DNA of 64,000 nt from Campylobacter majalis (GTDB lineage Bacteria > Campylobacterota > Campylobacteria > Campylobacterales > Campylobacteraceae). Of the stretch, positions 8,535-18,600 are shown piece by piece. Position 1 is the first letter of the stretch. Each line of letters opens with the position of its first letter. Both the position numbers and the translations under genes were made by a program. The DNA is taken from NCBI RefSeq assembly GCF_905120465.1, contig NZ_CAJHOF010000002.1, positions 62,001 to 126,000 on the forward strand. Reading direction: 5' to 3'. A model generated the notes under the pieces. That model was not told the DNA's origin, made no database searches, and was given only the letters and a program-made list of their open reading frames with translations.

Positions 8535-10755
8535 GCTCTTCTCCAATTAGTGCGTATTGTAGCTGACCTATGCATATATTTGAGTCATTTGCACCAAATT
8601 TTATATTTTCGTAATATTTTATATCATTTTGTTTTAAAATAAAATGAAGCCTTTTTGTTAGTTGTTGATTTAAAAACACACCACCAGATAGCAAAATTTC
8701 ACTTTTTTGCTCTTTTGCTATGGCTAAAATCACGTTTGCTAAGCCATTTATAAATGCAGTTGCTGCTACTTTTGGTTTATCTTTTAATGCGTTTATAAAT
8801 GCTTTTTTGTATCCTATTATCCCATTACATATTTCAAGCTCATAAGCTACATCTAAGCTTTCATCATATAGTGCTTCTAGCTCCATGCCACTTTGTGCTT
8901 CATAGCTTATACTATATTTTCTTAAAATAACAGCGGCAAATGCGTCAAATATCCGTCCAATTGAGCTTGTTTTTACACAATTTTTAGCCGCAAAGTGTAG
9001 CTTTGTTAAATTTTTAAGCTTTATTTTGTCAAAATTTTGCAAAAACCAGTTGGCTTCTTTGATTAAATCATATTTTAATATTACACTAAGTGCTATTTGC
9101 GATATGTTTTTTATGCTATTTTCGCCACCAATTAATAAAATTTCATCAAATTTATATAGCCTTTTTATCTCACGCCCTTTGATTTTAAGAATCTCTCCGC
9201 CCCATATATTGCCATCTAGACCGTATCCTGTCCCATCAAAAGCAAAGCCAACATACTCTTTTTCGATACTAAGATTATTTTCAAAAATAACACTAAGCAA
9301 ATGAGCTTGATGGTGTTGTGCTTTTATGATGTTTAGCCCTAGCTCTTGTGCGTATTTTGTATTTAAAAAATATGGATGCATGTCGGCTATAGCGTAGTCA
9401 AATTTTAATTCATAAGTATCAACAAAAAGTTTTAAAACACTCTTAAATCTATCAAAAGTTGCTACATTTTTTAGGTCCCCAATATATGGGCTTATCATTA
9501 TAAGAGAATTATGATAGATAGCAAATTGATTTTTTAGCTCCGCACCAAGTGCTAAAATCGTGGCTTGTTTTTTGTATTTTGTATGGATAAAATATGGATG
9601 AAGTCCGCGTGAAGTCCTGACAAAATAGTGCTTGTCGTTTATAACATATGCTATACTATCATCACTTGGACTATAAATATCTCGATCGTGATCTAAATAG
9701 TAATCTATGACATCGTTTAAGTGATTTTTAAGTGAAATTTCATCATATATTACTGGTTCTGCGGATATATTTGCACTTGTTGCAATGATGGCACAGTCTA
9801 AATACTCAAATAAAGCTAAATGTATGCCACTAAAGGGCAGCATAATGCCAAGCTTATCAAGATTTGGTGCTACGTTTTTGGCGATTTGGCTTTGTGCTTT
9901 GGCTTGCAATAACACGATTGGTTTTAAATTTGATTTTATGAGTTGCTCTTCGTGTTTATTTATATTTGCTATGGTTTTTGCTTGTGATATGTCACGACAC
10001 ATTATAGCAAATGGCTTATGTGGTCTTTGTTTGCGTTCTCTTAGTGTTGATACTGTTTGTTCGCATGTTGCTTTACATATTAAATGATATCCACCAAGAC
10101 CTTTAACGGCTAAAATTTTGCCATCATTTATTAGTTTGGCAGCTTGTTTGATTGCATCATTTTTTATGGATAAAATTTCTGCATTTTTTGTTTTTAGCGA
10201 CATTGTTGGACCGCAATCAGGGCAAGAAATCGGCTGTGCGTGATACCTGTGATCAAGTGGGTTTGTGTATTCATCATGGCATGTTTTGCACATGTTAAAT
10301 TTATTCATCGTGGTATTTATGCGATCATATGGTAGTGCTTTTATGATTGAAAATCTAGGGCCGCAATTTGTGCAGTTTATAAATGGATATTTATAGCGTG
10401 TGTTGTTTGGATCGTTATACTCTTGTTCGCACTCATGGCATAGTGCAAAATCAGGCAAAATCGGAGCAAATTTCTTATCGCTTTTTGATTCAATGATGCT
10501 AAAATCATTAAATTTATCATCACAATCTTGCTTTATAATCTCATCAATCCTAGCAAGTTGCGGAAGCTCGTTAAACAGTGCTTTTTCAAACGCTTTTATA
10601 TCATTTTGATTGGCCCAAATTTTTAGCTTAACGCCACTATCATCATTATACACTTCGCCATTTAGATTAAATTTCTTTGCTAAAGTATATATAAATGGGC
10701 GAAATCCAACACCTTGAACAAGTCCAGAAATTTCATATCTTACGCCCTGTTTCAT
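8524..10755 (-). CDS. hypF: [NiFe]-hydrogenase maturation carbamoyltransferase
   Basis: HypF makes the cyanide ligand precursor of the hydrogenase iron centre from carbamoyl phosphate and passes it to HypE. The 743 residues show all expected parts: an acylphosphatase domain with VQGVGFRP at 13-20; a zinc-finger region with CxxC pairs at 106/109, 128/131, 156/159 and 178/181; a YrdC-like nucleotide-binding domain (about 200-375); and a Kae1-like carbamoyltransferase domain with HHQAH near residue 480. The frame is intact and of normal length. A 59-codon gene sits 2 bases upstream and nikR overlaps its end, forming a three-gene leftward unit. Confidence 0.96.
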   Translation of the reverse strand: MKQGVRYEISGLVQGVGFRPFIYTLAKKFNLNGEVYNDDSGVKLKIWANQNDIKAFEKALFNELPQLARIDEIIKQDCDDKFNDFSIIESKSDKKFAPILPDFALCHECEQEYNDPNNTRYKYPFINCTNCGPRFSIIKALPYDRINTTMNKFNMCKTCHDEYTNPLDHRYHAQPISCPDCGPTMSLKTKNAEILSIKNDAIKQAAKLINDGKILAVKGLGGYHLICKATCEQTVSTLRERKQRPHKPFAIMCRDISQAKTIANINKHEEQLIKSNLKPIVLLQAKAQSQIAKNVAPNLDKLGIMLPFSGIHLALFEYLDCAIIATSANISAEPVIYDEISLKNHLNDVIDYYLDHDRDIYSPSDDSIAYVINDKHYFVRTSRGLHPYFIHTKYKKQATILALGAELKNQFAIYHNSLIMISPYIGDLKNVATFDRFKSVLKLFVDTYELKFDYAIADMHPYFLNTKYAQELGLNIIKAQHHQAHLLSVIFENNLSIEKEYVGFAFDGTGYGLDGNIWGGEILKIKGREIKRLYKFDEILLIGGENSIKNISQIALSVILKYDLIKEANWFLQNFDKIKLKNLTKLHFAAKNCVKTSSIGRIFDAFAAVILRKYSISYEAQSGMELEALYDESLDVAYELEICNGIIGYKKAFINALKDKPKVAATAFINGLANVILAIAKEQKSEILLSGGVFLNQQLTKRLHFILKQNDIKYYENIKFGANDSNICIGQLQYALIGEEHER

Positions 10756-10757
10756 GG

Positions 10758-10937
10758 CTATTTTTTTATGATATCGTTGTCTTTTATATAGCTTAAAAAC
10801 TCATCTCTTAATTTTTGCTCTTTATGTGCGATAGCTTCATCTTTGCTAAATGTTTTTGCTGTATTTTGCTTTGTTTCTTTTGTGTTGCTTGTCATCTCTT
10901 TTTTGATCTGCTTTAGACTATCAAAAAAATCATTCAT
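10758..10937 (-). CDS. small conserved-looking protein upstream of hypF, function unknown
   Basis: A 59-codon frame with ATG at 10935-10937 and stop at 10758-10760. The product is charged and hydrophilic, rich in Lys, Asp, Glu and Thr, with no Cys, no membrane segment and no signal peptide. It begins MNDFFDSLKQIKKEMTSN and ends in DNDIIKK; helical structure is likely. Evidence that it is real: AAGGAATATAGT precedes the ATG, and its stop lies two bases from the hypF start, as expected for coupled translation. No family is recognised. A role tied to hydrogenase assembly would be guesswork from position only. Confidence 0.7.
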   Translation of the reverse strand: MNDFFDSLKQIKKEMTSNTKETKQNTAKTFSKDEAIAHKEQKLRDEFLSYIKDNDIIKK

Positions 10938-11063
10938 ACTATATTCCTTTAAATTTGTATCTGCAAAGATTAACTATTTTTTTCTAAAAAGTGTATTAAT
11001 TTATAAAAATTTTAGGAAAGTTTGGCTAAAATCACACTTTCTTTTACAAAATACCAATTTGTT

Positions 11064-11140
<77 letters not shown>

Positions 11141-11253
11141 CTTCTAAGATTTATCCTTATTTTTCAAATAACTTTTTTTGAGTTTTTTAAAATTTATTTT
11201 AATCAAAACAACTCTAGTTTTAAATGTTTAGCCAAAATTTCTTATTTTTTTAG

Positions 11254-11259
11254 TATAAT
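11254..11259 (+). promoter_or_regulatory. -10 box of the 11294 gene
   Basis: TATAAT preceded by a T-rich stretch and AG, with no clear -35 box, as is usual for Campylobacter sigma-70 promoters. It lies 35 bases before the ATG at 11294 in an otherwise empty spacer after the tRNA gene. Confidence 0.6.
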
Positions 11260-11293
11260 CTTGCAAAATTAATTAAACTAAAGAAAATGAGCT

Positions 11294-12028
11294 ATGGATT
11301 TTGAAAATATACAAAAAATAATAAAAGATATGGAGGCTGAAATCTCAGCTTTTGGCGAGTATGAAGAAGAGCTAGAGCCTTATCAGAGCGTAGCGGAATT
11401 TAATGCAAACATAGATGCATTAAAAGATAAAATACAAAAAGATGGAGATGAGACTGTATTTTTTAAAAATGTATTTAATACGCAAGATTATTATGAAAAC
11501 ATAAGCTCATATCTAAGCCAAATTCAAGTTTCAATTGAGCAAAAAATAAAAAAATCTGGCGTAAGTCCACAGGCAAATTATAATTTGCAACAAAGTCTAA
11601 AACTAGTCACTGAAACTATTGATTTATTAGTGATAGAGTATGGCAATTTGGTAAAAAACGACAAAAAAAACTTCTTTAGTCAAAACGGAACAAGGCGCAA
11701 TAAAATCCGATTAACGCTTTCAAATTTAGTTGAGCTTAAGAAAAAAATTGAAAATATTATCTATAGGGACTCTAAAATCGTATCAAATGTGCTTTTAAAG
11801 GAATTTAAAACACTTTATACATTTTTTGCAAACTGTATAAAAGTTGCTAAAAGCAGACAAGATGAGCTTTTGCTTGTTGAGGTAGCGGGGATATCTGATA
11901 GGCTTATGAGTATGATATATCCGGTATTTCGCAACAAAAGCCTTAGTGTGTCAGAACTTATATATTATTATTTATTTTTTGAATTAAGAGAGTTAAAGGC
12001 TAGTGCGATAGGAAACCGACTAGCCTAA
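11294..12028 (+). CDS. conserved hypothetical protein, helical, function unknown
   Basis: The 244-residue product has no signal peptide, membrane segment or cysteine motif that points to a function. It is predominantly charged and helical, with coiled-coil-like stretches in the middle (about 80-170), and ends in a more hydrophobic tract with SELIYYYLFFELRELKASA. The ATG follows a weak AAGAAAATGAG site, with a TATAAT box 35 bases upstream. It stands alone between a tRNA gene and a converging operon, and a hairpin with T-run follows its stop. No family is recognised. Confidence 0.75.
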   Translation: MDFENIQKIIKDMEAEISAFGEYEEELEPYQSVAEFNANIDALKDKIQKDGDETVFFKNVFNTQDYYENISSYLSQIQVSIEQKIKKSGVSPQANYNLQQSLKLVTETIDLLVIEYGNLVKNDKKNFFSQNGTRRNKIRLTLSNLVELKKKIENIIYRDSKIVSNVLLKEFKTLYTFFANCIKVAKSRQDELLLVEVAGISDRLMSMIYPVFRNKSLSVSELIYYYLFFELRELKASAIGNRLA

Positions 12029-12031
12029 TTT

Positions 12032-12322
12032 TTAGGCACCAAGTGCCTTTTTAACCTCGTCACTTGCCATTGTGATATTCCACTCAGGCTCCCATACTAG
12101 ATCTATCTCGCACTCATTTATGCCATCAACTCTTAAGGCGGCATCTTTAACCCAGCCAAGGATTAACTCATGAAGAGGGCATGATTTTGTAGATAGTGTC
12201 ATTGTGACTTTTGCTTTATCATCGCTTACACTTACATCATATATAAGCCCAAGCGAAACTATATCAAATCCGACTTCTGGATCAACTATAGTGCTAAGTT
12301 GTGCGTAAATTTTATCTCTCAT
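12032..12322 (-). CDS. DUF59 / MIP18-family (SufT/PaaD-like) protein
   Basis: A 96-residue protein of the family that helps assemble or insert iron-sulfur clusters (SufT, the PaaD N-terminal domain, eukaryotic MIP18). The signature is STIVDPEVGFDIVSLGLIYD near the N-terminus, with MTLSTKSCPLHELI carrying the family Cys. An upstream TTG at 12334 is possible, but the ATG at 12322 has GGAG seven bases before it, so it is preferred. The gene overlaps the end of the polytopic membrane protein by 11 bases. Together with the DUF2249 gene upstream this makes a tightly packed three-gene unit. Confidence 0.85.
   Translation of the reverse strand: MRDKIYAQLSTIVDPEVGFDIVSLGLIYDVSVSDDKAKVTMTLSTKSCPLHELILGWVKDAALRVDGINECEIDLVWEPEWNITMASDEVKKALGA
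12034..12052 (+). terminator. intrinsic terminator of the 11294 gene
   Basis: Stem AGGCAC / GTGCCT with a 3-base loop followed directly by a T-run. It starts six bases after the stop codon and lies inside the last codons of the converging DUF59 gene. Confidence 0.75.
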
Positions 12323-13490
12323 TTGTAACTCCAAATTTTGTATATTTAAAAAAGTTTATTACATTTACTGCAACTAAAATAATGCTAATTAGCATAAAGA
12401 TCATTGAAATTTTAGCATTTATAATGTAAGTAATTAATGCTAAAATATTAAATGCAAGTGAGATATATGCTTGGCGTTTTAGCATCATCTCATCTAAAAG
12501 CGGCACTTTAGCCTTGCCAACATATGGGCTTACGTAGTGATACCAAATCAAAAACGGTGCAATTTTATACAAATGTCCTACTATAAATGGATACAAAAAT
12601 CCATAAATTAAGATAAACGAGGCTATGTATGTTTGGTTTATATAAAATAAAATAATAAACAAAGCAAGACTAACAAGCGATAAAAGCACGTTTAAATTCC
12701 AGTAATCATATGCCTTTCTTACGCGGTTTTTCATTATCAAAAACGCTTGTGATATGAAGCAAAATAGTGCTAGTCCTATAAAAATAATAGCTAAAATTTC
12801 ACTAAAATATAGCAAAAATCCAGCCACTACAAATAAGACAAGTGAAATTTTACTAAGCATAAAACTGATATTATGAGCTAGTGCAAACATCGGTAGCAAC
12901 ACACTTGCTACACCAACTATTATAAAAAACACAAAGCCAAGCACAAAGTATATGTGATAATAAAGTGCAGTTGTAAAATCAATCGCAACCAAACCGCTAA
13001 AAATCATAACTAATAAAAAGCCAAGCACAATGCCAACTAAAAGATAGATAGATGAAATTAAAAGCGTAACACTAGCAAAACTTCTCTTTTTTGTCTTTAA
13101 AAAACTAAGCAAAAATGTAATATCAAAAAACAATAAAGATACAAAAAGCAAACCACCACCAGCATGCAAAAGTGGCATTGTTGATGTGATCATGCCATAA
13201 CTAAGCAACAATGCACCAGCCACAAATGCAAATAAATTTAAAAAAGCACCTTTAATGCTAAAAAATGGCTCTTCAAGTATCACAGATGTTAGCTGATATA
13301 GTGCACCTATAATAATACTCATAGCAAAACCAACAAAAAATACATGCATAAAACCAGCCGTATTTAGGGCTGTAAGTGAGCTAAAATCAGCCTTTAAAAA
13401 TGCCAAAACACTAAGTATAAGGCAGATCATACCAGCTATAAAATAACCGCCGACTAGTCTAAACGGCGGTGCAAATGTATTAAGTAGCAT
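12312..13490 (-). CDS. polytopic membrane protein, possibly haem-copper-oxidase-like
   Basis: A 392-residue integral membrane protein with roughly 11-12 hydrophobic helices. Histidines sit inside or at the ends of helices: H49 in GFMHVFFVGFAMS, H109 in PLLHAGGGLLF, H179 in LYYHIYFVLGF, H206 in FALAHN, and a pair in the C-terminal VGHLYKIAPFLIWYHYVSP. This spacing recalls haem-binding helices of the cytochrome oxidase subunit I / NnrS type, but it matches no textbook member and the call is inference. The gene sits 3 bases downstream of a DUF2249 gene and overlaps the DUF59 gene. The context suggests metal, haem or nitric-oxide-related chemistry. Confidence 0.55.
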   Translation of the reverse strand: MLLNTFAPPFRLVGGYFIAGMICLILSVLAFLKADFSSLTALNTAGFMHVFFVGFAMSIIIGALYQLTSVILEEPFFSIKGAFLNLFAFVAGALLLSYGMITSTMPLLHAGGGLLFVSLLFFDITFLLSFLKTKKRSFASVTLLISSIYLLVGIVLGFLLVMIFSGLVAIDFTTALYYHIYFVLGFVFFIIVGVASVLLPMFALAHNISFMLSKISLVLFVVAGFLLYFSEILAIIFIGLALFCFISQAFLIMKNRVRKAYDYWNLNVLLSLVSLALFIILFYINQTYIASFILIYGFLYPFIVGHLYKIAPFLIWYHYVSPYVGKAKVPLLDEMMLKRQAYISLAFNILALITYIINAKISMIFMLISIILVAVNVINFFKYTKFGVTNER

Positions 13491-13493
13491 GTT

Positions 13494-13838
13494 TTATCCG
13501 TGACAAACTTGATTTGTGTTGTATTTTTCAGGCTCAACACCATCTTTGAGACTAAAAGTTAGCTTAACTTCTTCGCCATCTAAATTCTCACGCTCGATAT
13601 TAAATTTATCTTGTATTTTTGGGATTAGACCAGCCGGATATTTGTGATTTATCATTACAACTTTTGTGCTTTTATCATTTATCATGTTTAGTGCCACCAT
13701 TGCATTTACCATTGGTTCAGGTGGAACGCATGGACGTGAATCAAATCCTATGATTTGAATATCATTTTTGATTGTTTTATAAAAGCTCACACTGGCACCT
13801 TCGGCTTTAAACTCGCTCCAATTTTCAAAAAAACTCAT
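13494..13838 (-). CDS. DUF2249 domain protein
   Basis: A 114-residue soluble protein. The central stretch DSRPCVPPEPMVNAMVALN followed by a TKVVMINHKYPAGLIP segment matches the DUF2249 pattern (D-x-R-x3-PPEPM), small alpha/beta proteins related to the TusA/SirA fold and often found beside nitrate, nitrite or NO metabolism genes. Two cysteines are visible: one in SRPCVPPEP and one in the C-terminal VCHG. The ATG at 13838 has an AAGGAG site (AAGGAGAAAAA). It is the first gene of the leftward three-gene cassette. A redox or sulfur-transfer role would be inference. Confidence 0.75.
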   Translation of the reverse strand: MSFFENWSEFKAEGASVSFYKTIKNDIQIIGFDSRPCVPPEPMVNAMVALNMINDKSTKVVMINHKYPAGLIPKIQDKFNIERENLDGEEVKLTFSLKDGVEPEKYNTNQVCHG

Positions 13839-13959
13839 TTTTTCTCCTTGATTTAATAAAATTAGGATAATTATACTCTTTTATAATTTTTTTTTATTGA
13901 TTTAAGTCAAAAATTTAGCACAGTTACGCAATATTCAAAAAAATTAGTCATAATTATGT

Positions 13960-13965
13960 TACAAT
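13960..13965 (+). promoter_or_regulatory. -10 box of the haem-c chemoreceptor gene
   Basis: TACAAT with ATG-T just before it, 22 bases upstream of the start at 13987. A run of nine T lies further upstream (13887-13895). The ribosome-binding site is AAGAAGG. Confidence 0.5.
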
Positions 13966-13986
13966 TTAATAAAAAGAAGGCACAAT

Positions 13987-15579
13987 ATGAAAAATTTAAG
14001 TATTTCTAAGAAAATAATACTTAGTGTGGTTTCGTTACTATTTGTTAGTTTCGTTCTGCTTGAAATTATTATTGTAAATGAGATAAAAAAATCATCTAAC
14101 AATATTGCGACAAATAGCTTAGAAATGCTTAGTGAATCTGTGTTTTATTCTCTTCGTTCGGCTATGAATTTAGGTGACGCTGAGGCTATAAGATCATCGC
14201 TTGAATTAAACTCAAAGATAAAAAATATCAGTGAATTAAAAGTGTATAAATCAAACTCGGTTGCTGAGTTATTTGGTCTAGAGCGTGTTAGGGTTAGCGA
14301 TGATGAGATAAGACAGCAGTTTATAACGCCAGGAAGCAAAAGATTAGAGGTTTATAAAAATGATGAGCATTTTGTAAGGCTCATAAAGCCACTTATGGCA
14401 GATAGTGAGTGCTTGGCATGTCATGTAAATGAGAGTGAAAATAATGTGCTTGGCGTGATGGATATGTCTTACTCTTTAAAAGATATAGACAATGATATAA
14501 AATCACAAAGCTATACTCTCATAGCTCTTTTTGTTGTATCTCTTGTTTTGACGCTAATTGTGATAATATTTACACTAAGAAGTGTTGTTATAAAGCCGAT
14601 TGAAGAGTTAAGATATACTACAAAAGATTTAGCTGATGGCGAGGGTGATTTAAGGGCAAGAATAAAAGTAAAAAGTAGCGATGAGATCGGCAAGGTTGGG
14701 TATAATGTTAATACTTTTATTCAAAAAATTGAACACACCATACAAAATGTTACGACAAGCTCTGAAAATATAAGCAATCAAATAAATACTTTACGAAATA
14801 ACTCATCAAGGTTGGCTAAAAGCTCCCAAAATGCAAAAGAACAAGCGGAGTTGTCGCATAAATTAACAAAAGATGTCGGAGATGATTTTACATTTGCAAA
14901 GCAAATGGCTAACAATGCCGTATCACTATCTCAAGAGTCAAATGCAAGTCTTGATGATGTATTAAATACGCTAAAAAATGTAGTTGATAGTATAAATAAA
15001 GCTAGTCAAAACGAAGAGGCCTTGGCTATAAAAACGCAAGAAGTAGCAATGCAAAGTGAAAATATAAGTAAAATTTTAGGCATCATAGATGATATTGCTG
15101 ATCAAACAAATCTTTTAGCACTAAATGCAGCCATAGAAGCCGCACGTGCTGGAGAGTATGGGCGTGGCTTTGCGGTTGTTGCTGAAGAGGTGCGAAAGTT
15201 AGCCGAACAAACAAGTTCTCAGCTAACAGATATACAGATAAACTCTAAGAATATTATTTACGGAGTATCTGATTTAAATACTTCGCTTAAGCAAAATGCG
15301 TCTGATATCTCTTTGATAAATAAACGAGCAAATGAGCTTATGGATATGGCGTATCACTCAAAACAAAGCACTAGCTCATCCATAAACATCATAAAAGATG
15401 TAGAAAACAAAACACAAACAAGTCTAACAAATGTGTCTAATTTGTTAAATGAGAGTGAAAAATCTCTAAAAATTGCAGATGACAATGAAAAAATTTCAAA
15501 AGAACTATTGCAAGTGGCTTCAGTTTTGGATGAAATTTCAGCCGCATTAAAAAATGATTTAAGTAAATTTAAAGTATAA
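13987..15579 (+). CDS. methyl-accepting chemotaxis protein with periplasmic haem-c motif
   Basis: A transmembrane chemoreceptor of 530 residues. Membrane segment 1 is about 9-30, the periplasmic sensor about 31-174, membrane segment 2 about 175-198, a HAMP domain follows ([20 protein letters not shown]), then a long cytoplasmic signalling helix bundle with the CheA/CheW hairpin [20 protein letters not shown]. In the sensor, residues 142-146 read CLACH, the CxxCH site for covalent haem c (bases 14410-14424). Single-haem sensor domains of this kind are known to sense redox state or gases in other bacteria; here the ligand is unknown. The gene has its own promoter and is followed by an autotransporter gene 106 bases on. 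Confidence 0.92.
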   Translation: MKNLSISKKIILSVVSLLFVSFVLLEIIIVNEIKKSSNNIATNSLEMLSESVFYSLRSAMNLGDAEAIRSSLELNSKIKNISELKVYKSNSVAELFGLERVRVSDDEIRQQFITPGSKRLEVYKNDEHFVRLIKPLMADSECLACHVNESENNVLGVMDMSYSLKDIDNDIKSQSYTLIALFVVSLVLTLIVIIFTLRSVVIKPIEELRYTTKDLADGEGDLRARIKVKSSDEIGKVGYNVNTFIQKIEHTIQNVTTSSENISNQINTLRNNSSRLAKSSQNAKEQAELSHKLTKDVGDDFTFAKQMANNAVSLSQESNASLDDVLNTLKNVVDSINKASQNEEALAIKTQEVAMQSENISKILGIIDDIADQTNLLALNAAIEAARAGEYGRGFAVVAEEVRKLAEQTSSQLTDIQINSKNIIYGVSDLNTSLKQNASDISLINKRANELMDMAYHSKQSTSSSINIIKDVENKTQTSLTNVSNLLNESEKSLKIADDNEKISKELLQVASVLDEISAALKNDLSKFKV

Positions 15580-15646
15580 AATTAGACATTTTTATATAAT
15601 TAAACAATGGTGTGCTTAAATTATAATTGTTTTAATGTAAAAACTG

Positions 15647-15652
15647 TATAAT
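15647..15652 (+). promoter_or_regulatory. -10 box of the autotransporter gene
   Basis: Extended -10 sequence TG-TATAAT, 33 bases before the ATG at 15686; the ribosome-binding site AGAGG lies nearer the start. Confidence 0.6.
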
Positions 15653-15685
15653 TACCTTAAATTGTGAAATTAGAGGTTATTTATA

Positions 15686-18600
15686 ATGTTGAATAAAAAA
15701 ATAGCTTTAAGCATGATGGCTTGTAGTGTTATTTATGCCAACAGCGATCTTAATTTAATCAATGCAAATGATTTGCAGGTTTTTGGTGACGGAGTTGTTA
15801 TAGGTATAGCAGATTCTGTCGTTAGAAAAACACACATAAGCTTAAAAGATAAAGTTGTTGATGAGAAGGTTTATAAAAGTGGCGATTTTAGCGTAGAAAC
15901 GCACGGTTCTCATGTTGTGTCTATCGCAGTTGGAAATATTTTAGATATGGATAAGCCTAGAGGCGTAGCAACTAAGGCTAAAATTTACGCATTTCAAAAT
16001 ACTTCACAACTAGGCACAATAAGTCCTAAAATTTACGATTATTTTAAAGATAAAGATGTAAAGATTATAAACAATAGCTGGGGGTCAAATTTATACCCAA
16101 CGGCTGGACTTCAACAAGGACTTGGTAGTAAATATCAACCGGAATTAACCAAGAATGAGCTTTTAAGCAAGGTTGGAGAAGCTGCAAAAGATTTAATTAG
16201 ATTGTCGCAAGAAAAAAATATATTAAGCATATTCGCTGCTGGAAATGAAGGAATGCCAGGATCTAGCATACAAGCTTCTATGCCATATTATGATGAAAGT
16301 TTGAGATCTTGGCTTGTGGTTGGGGCACTAAACTCAGCAGGGATTAGTAAAAATCAAAATGGCAAAATTGTAATAAGCAAAGATGGAATTTTCGAAAAAA
16401 GCAACCATTTTAGAAAGGCTGGGCTTTTTTCCATAATGGCACCAGGCACAAACATAAACGCGGCATATTCAAGAAATGATAATGATTTTATAAAAATGAG
16501 TGGCACATCTATGGCAGCACCTTTTGTAAGCGGTGTGGCTGCATTGGTGCAAGAAAAATTCCCATTTTTAAATGGCAAACAAATAGCAGATGTGATTTTA
16601 AGCACTGCAAATAGTGATTTTGAGTTTCCAAGTATAATAGTAAAAACTATACCGGATGGAAGCAAGGTAAAATATGGCGTCATATATATAAACAAAGATG
16701 TTCCAAAAGATGAAAATACAATCCGAAACGATTTAAATAAGGCAGGATATGATGCAAATAAAATTTTAAAAAATAAATATGAAGATTATGATGCGGCAAA
16801 TAGTTTAACAAACTTAAATACTAATTTTGCCATCAGACTTAGCAAAGAAGAGGTCTTTGGTCAGGGTATTTTAGACGCCAAAAAAGCTTTGAATGGACTT
16901 GCTTTGTTAGATATAAATAGGATGGACGATAGTGATGTAAAAACATTTTTAAACAATCAAAAAGAGGCTTATTATACCATAGATACAGCCGATAAAATAG
17001 CCGTGTTTAGCAACGACATAGACCAGAGAAAATGGGACGATAAATATCATAGAATAAAAGGTGAACAAGCGTATGGGACATATGATGAATACTATAATAA
17101 ATTTCATCCAGCCCAAAATTTACCTCAAAATTTAAGAAATCTAAATGCAGGACTTATAAAGGACGGAAGTGGGACTTTAAGACTAGAAGGCGATAATAAA
17201 TACCAAGGGCTTACGGTTATACAAAATGGAACCTTAAATATATCAAAAAGAGCTGACGGAAGTGGTGGCGTGATAAGCGGTGGAGTTTTAAACCAAGAAA
17301 ACGGCATTGTAACTGGAAATGGCGTAATAAAAGGTGCTGTGCTAAATAGGGGAACTTTTATGCCAGGAAATGATGATTTAGATAAACTTAAAATCGAAAA
17401 CACATACACGCAAGAGGGGCAAAATAGCAAAATAGTGCTAAGCTTTGATAAAAGAGGCAATTCAAATCTAGAAGCTAACAGATATGATATAAAAGGTGGA
17501 ACGCTAGAATATAGACCTTTAAAAAATGAGTTTTACGCAATCGGACACAAAGTGCAAATGCAACTTGGAGGATTAAAAGAGCATTTGGATAAATTTAGCG
17601 GCATTAAAATATACGGAACTCAAACGCTTGATTTTGTAGTATCTAATAGTGATAAGTCTATCATAAATGAAGATAAAAATTTGCCTTATTCTGATTTGAT
17701 ACCATTAACTCCAGCCGAGAAAGTAACCCCTTTAACGCCATTAATTCCAGCTAATAAAGTAGTTCCTTTAACCGTTTTGCAACCTGCTCAAAAAATTCAA
17801 AATGATGATGTTTTGGTTATAAAACCGGTTTTAAAGCCAAATGCCTATGAGGTTAAAGATAGTACAATAGGAAGTGCTTTAAGAGGCATACGAACTCGAA
17901 ACAATTTAAGCAGTCAATATCAAGAAATATTTGCTAAGATTGATAGTGGTGCAGGTGAAATTTTAGACAGTATTTCTCAAAGTGGAGTTAGTGAGGCTAT
18001 ACCTAGTATAAATCAGCCTTTATATGAGCTTAGCAGAATCAATACTCTATCTATTTTAAAAACTCCAAGCACTCAAAGTTTTGCTGTAACCCTTGCTAAA
18101 AATCCAATTTATGTGGCTGGTTTAAGCGATGAAATGCTAATAAAATATGTTAAGGATACATTAGATAATGCAGCTTATAAAAACACTTGGTATATAACTC
18201 CAAAATACAAAAAATACAATAATGATAAATTTAATGGCAAAAGTGTTGGCTCCGAGATCGGATTTTATAGAATTTTGGAAAACTCAGATATTGTTGGTTT
18301 TGGATTAAATTATTTAAAAAGTGATTTAAATTTTAGATATTCAAATATTAAAAGTGATGCGTTAAATGCGGTATTTAGCTATAGTTTTGATATGAAAGAT
18401 TATAAAATTTTATCAGGACTTGGCTTTGGAATTGGCAACAATGACGTAGAAAGAAAGATATATCTTGTAGATAATAAGATTAGTGCAAATTATAAAAATT
18501 CTATCTTTTTAACTCAGCTTGGACTTGCCAAAGACTTCGTAATTAACGATTTAGTAATAACTCCGATCGGTTATCTTAATGCTGGCTTTATTACACAAGA

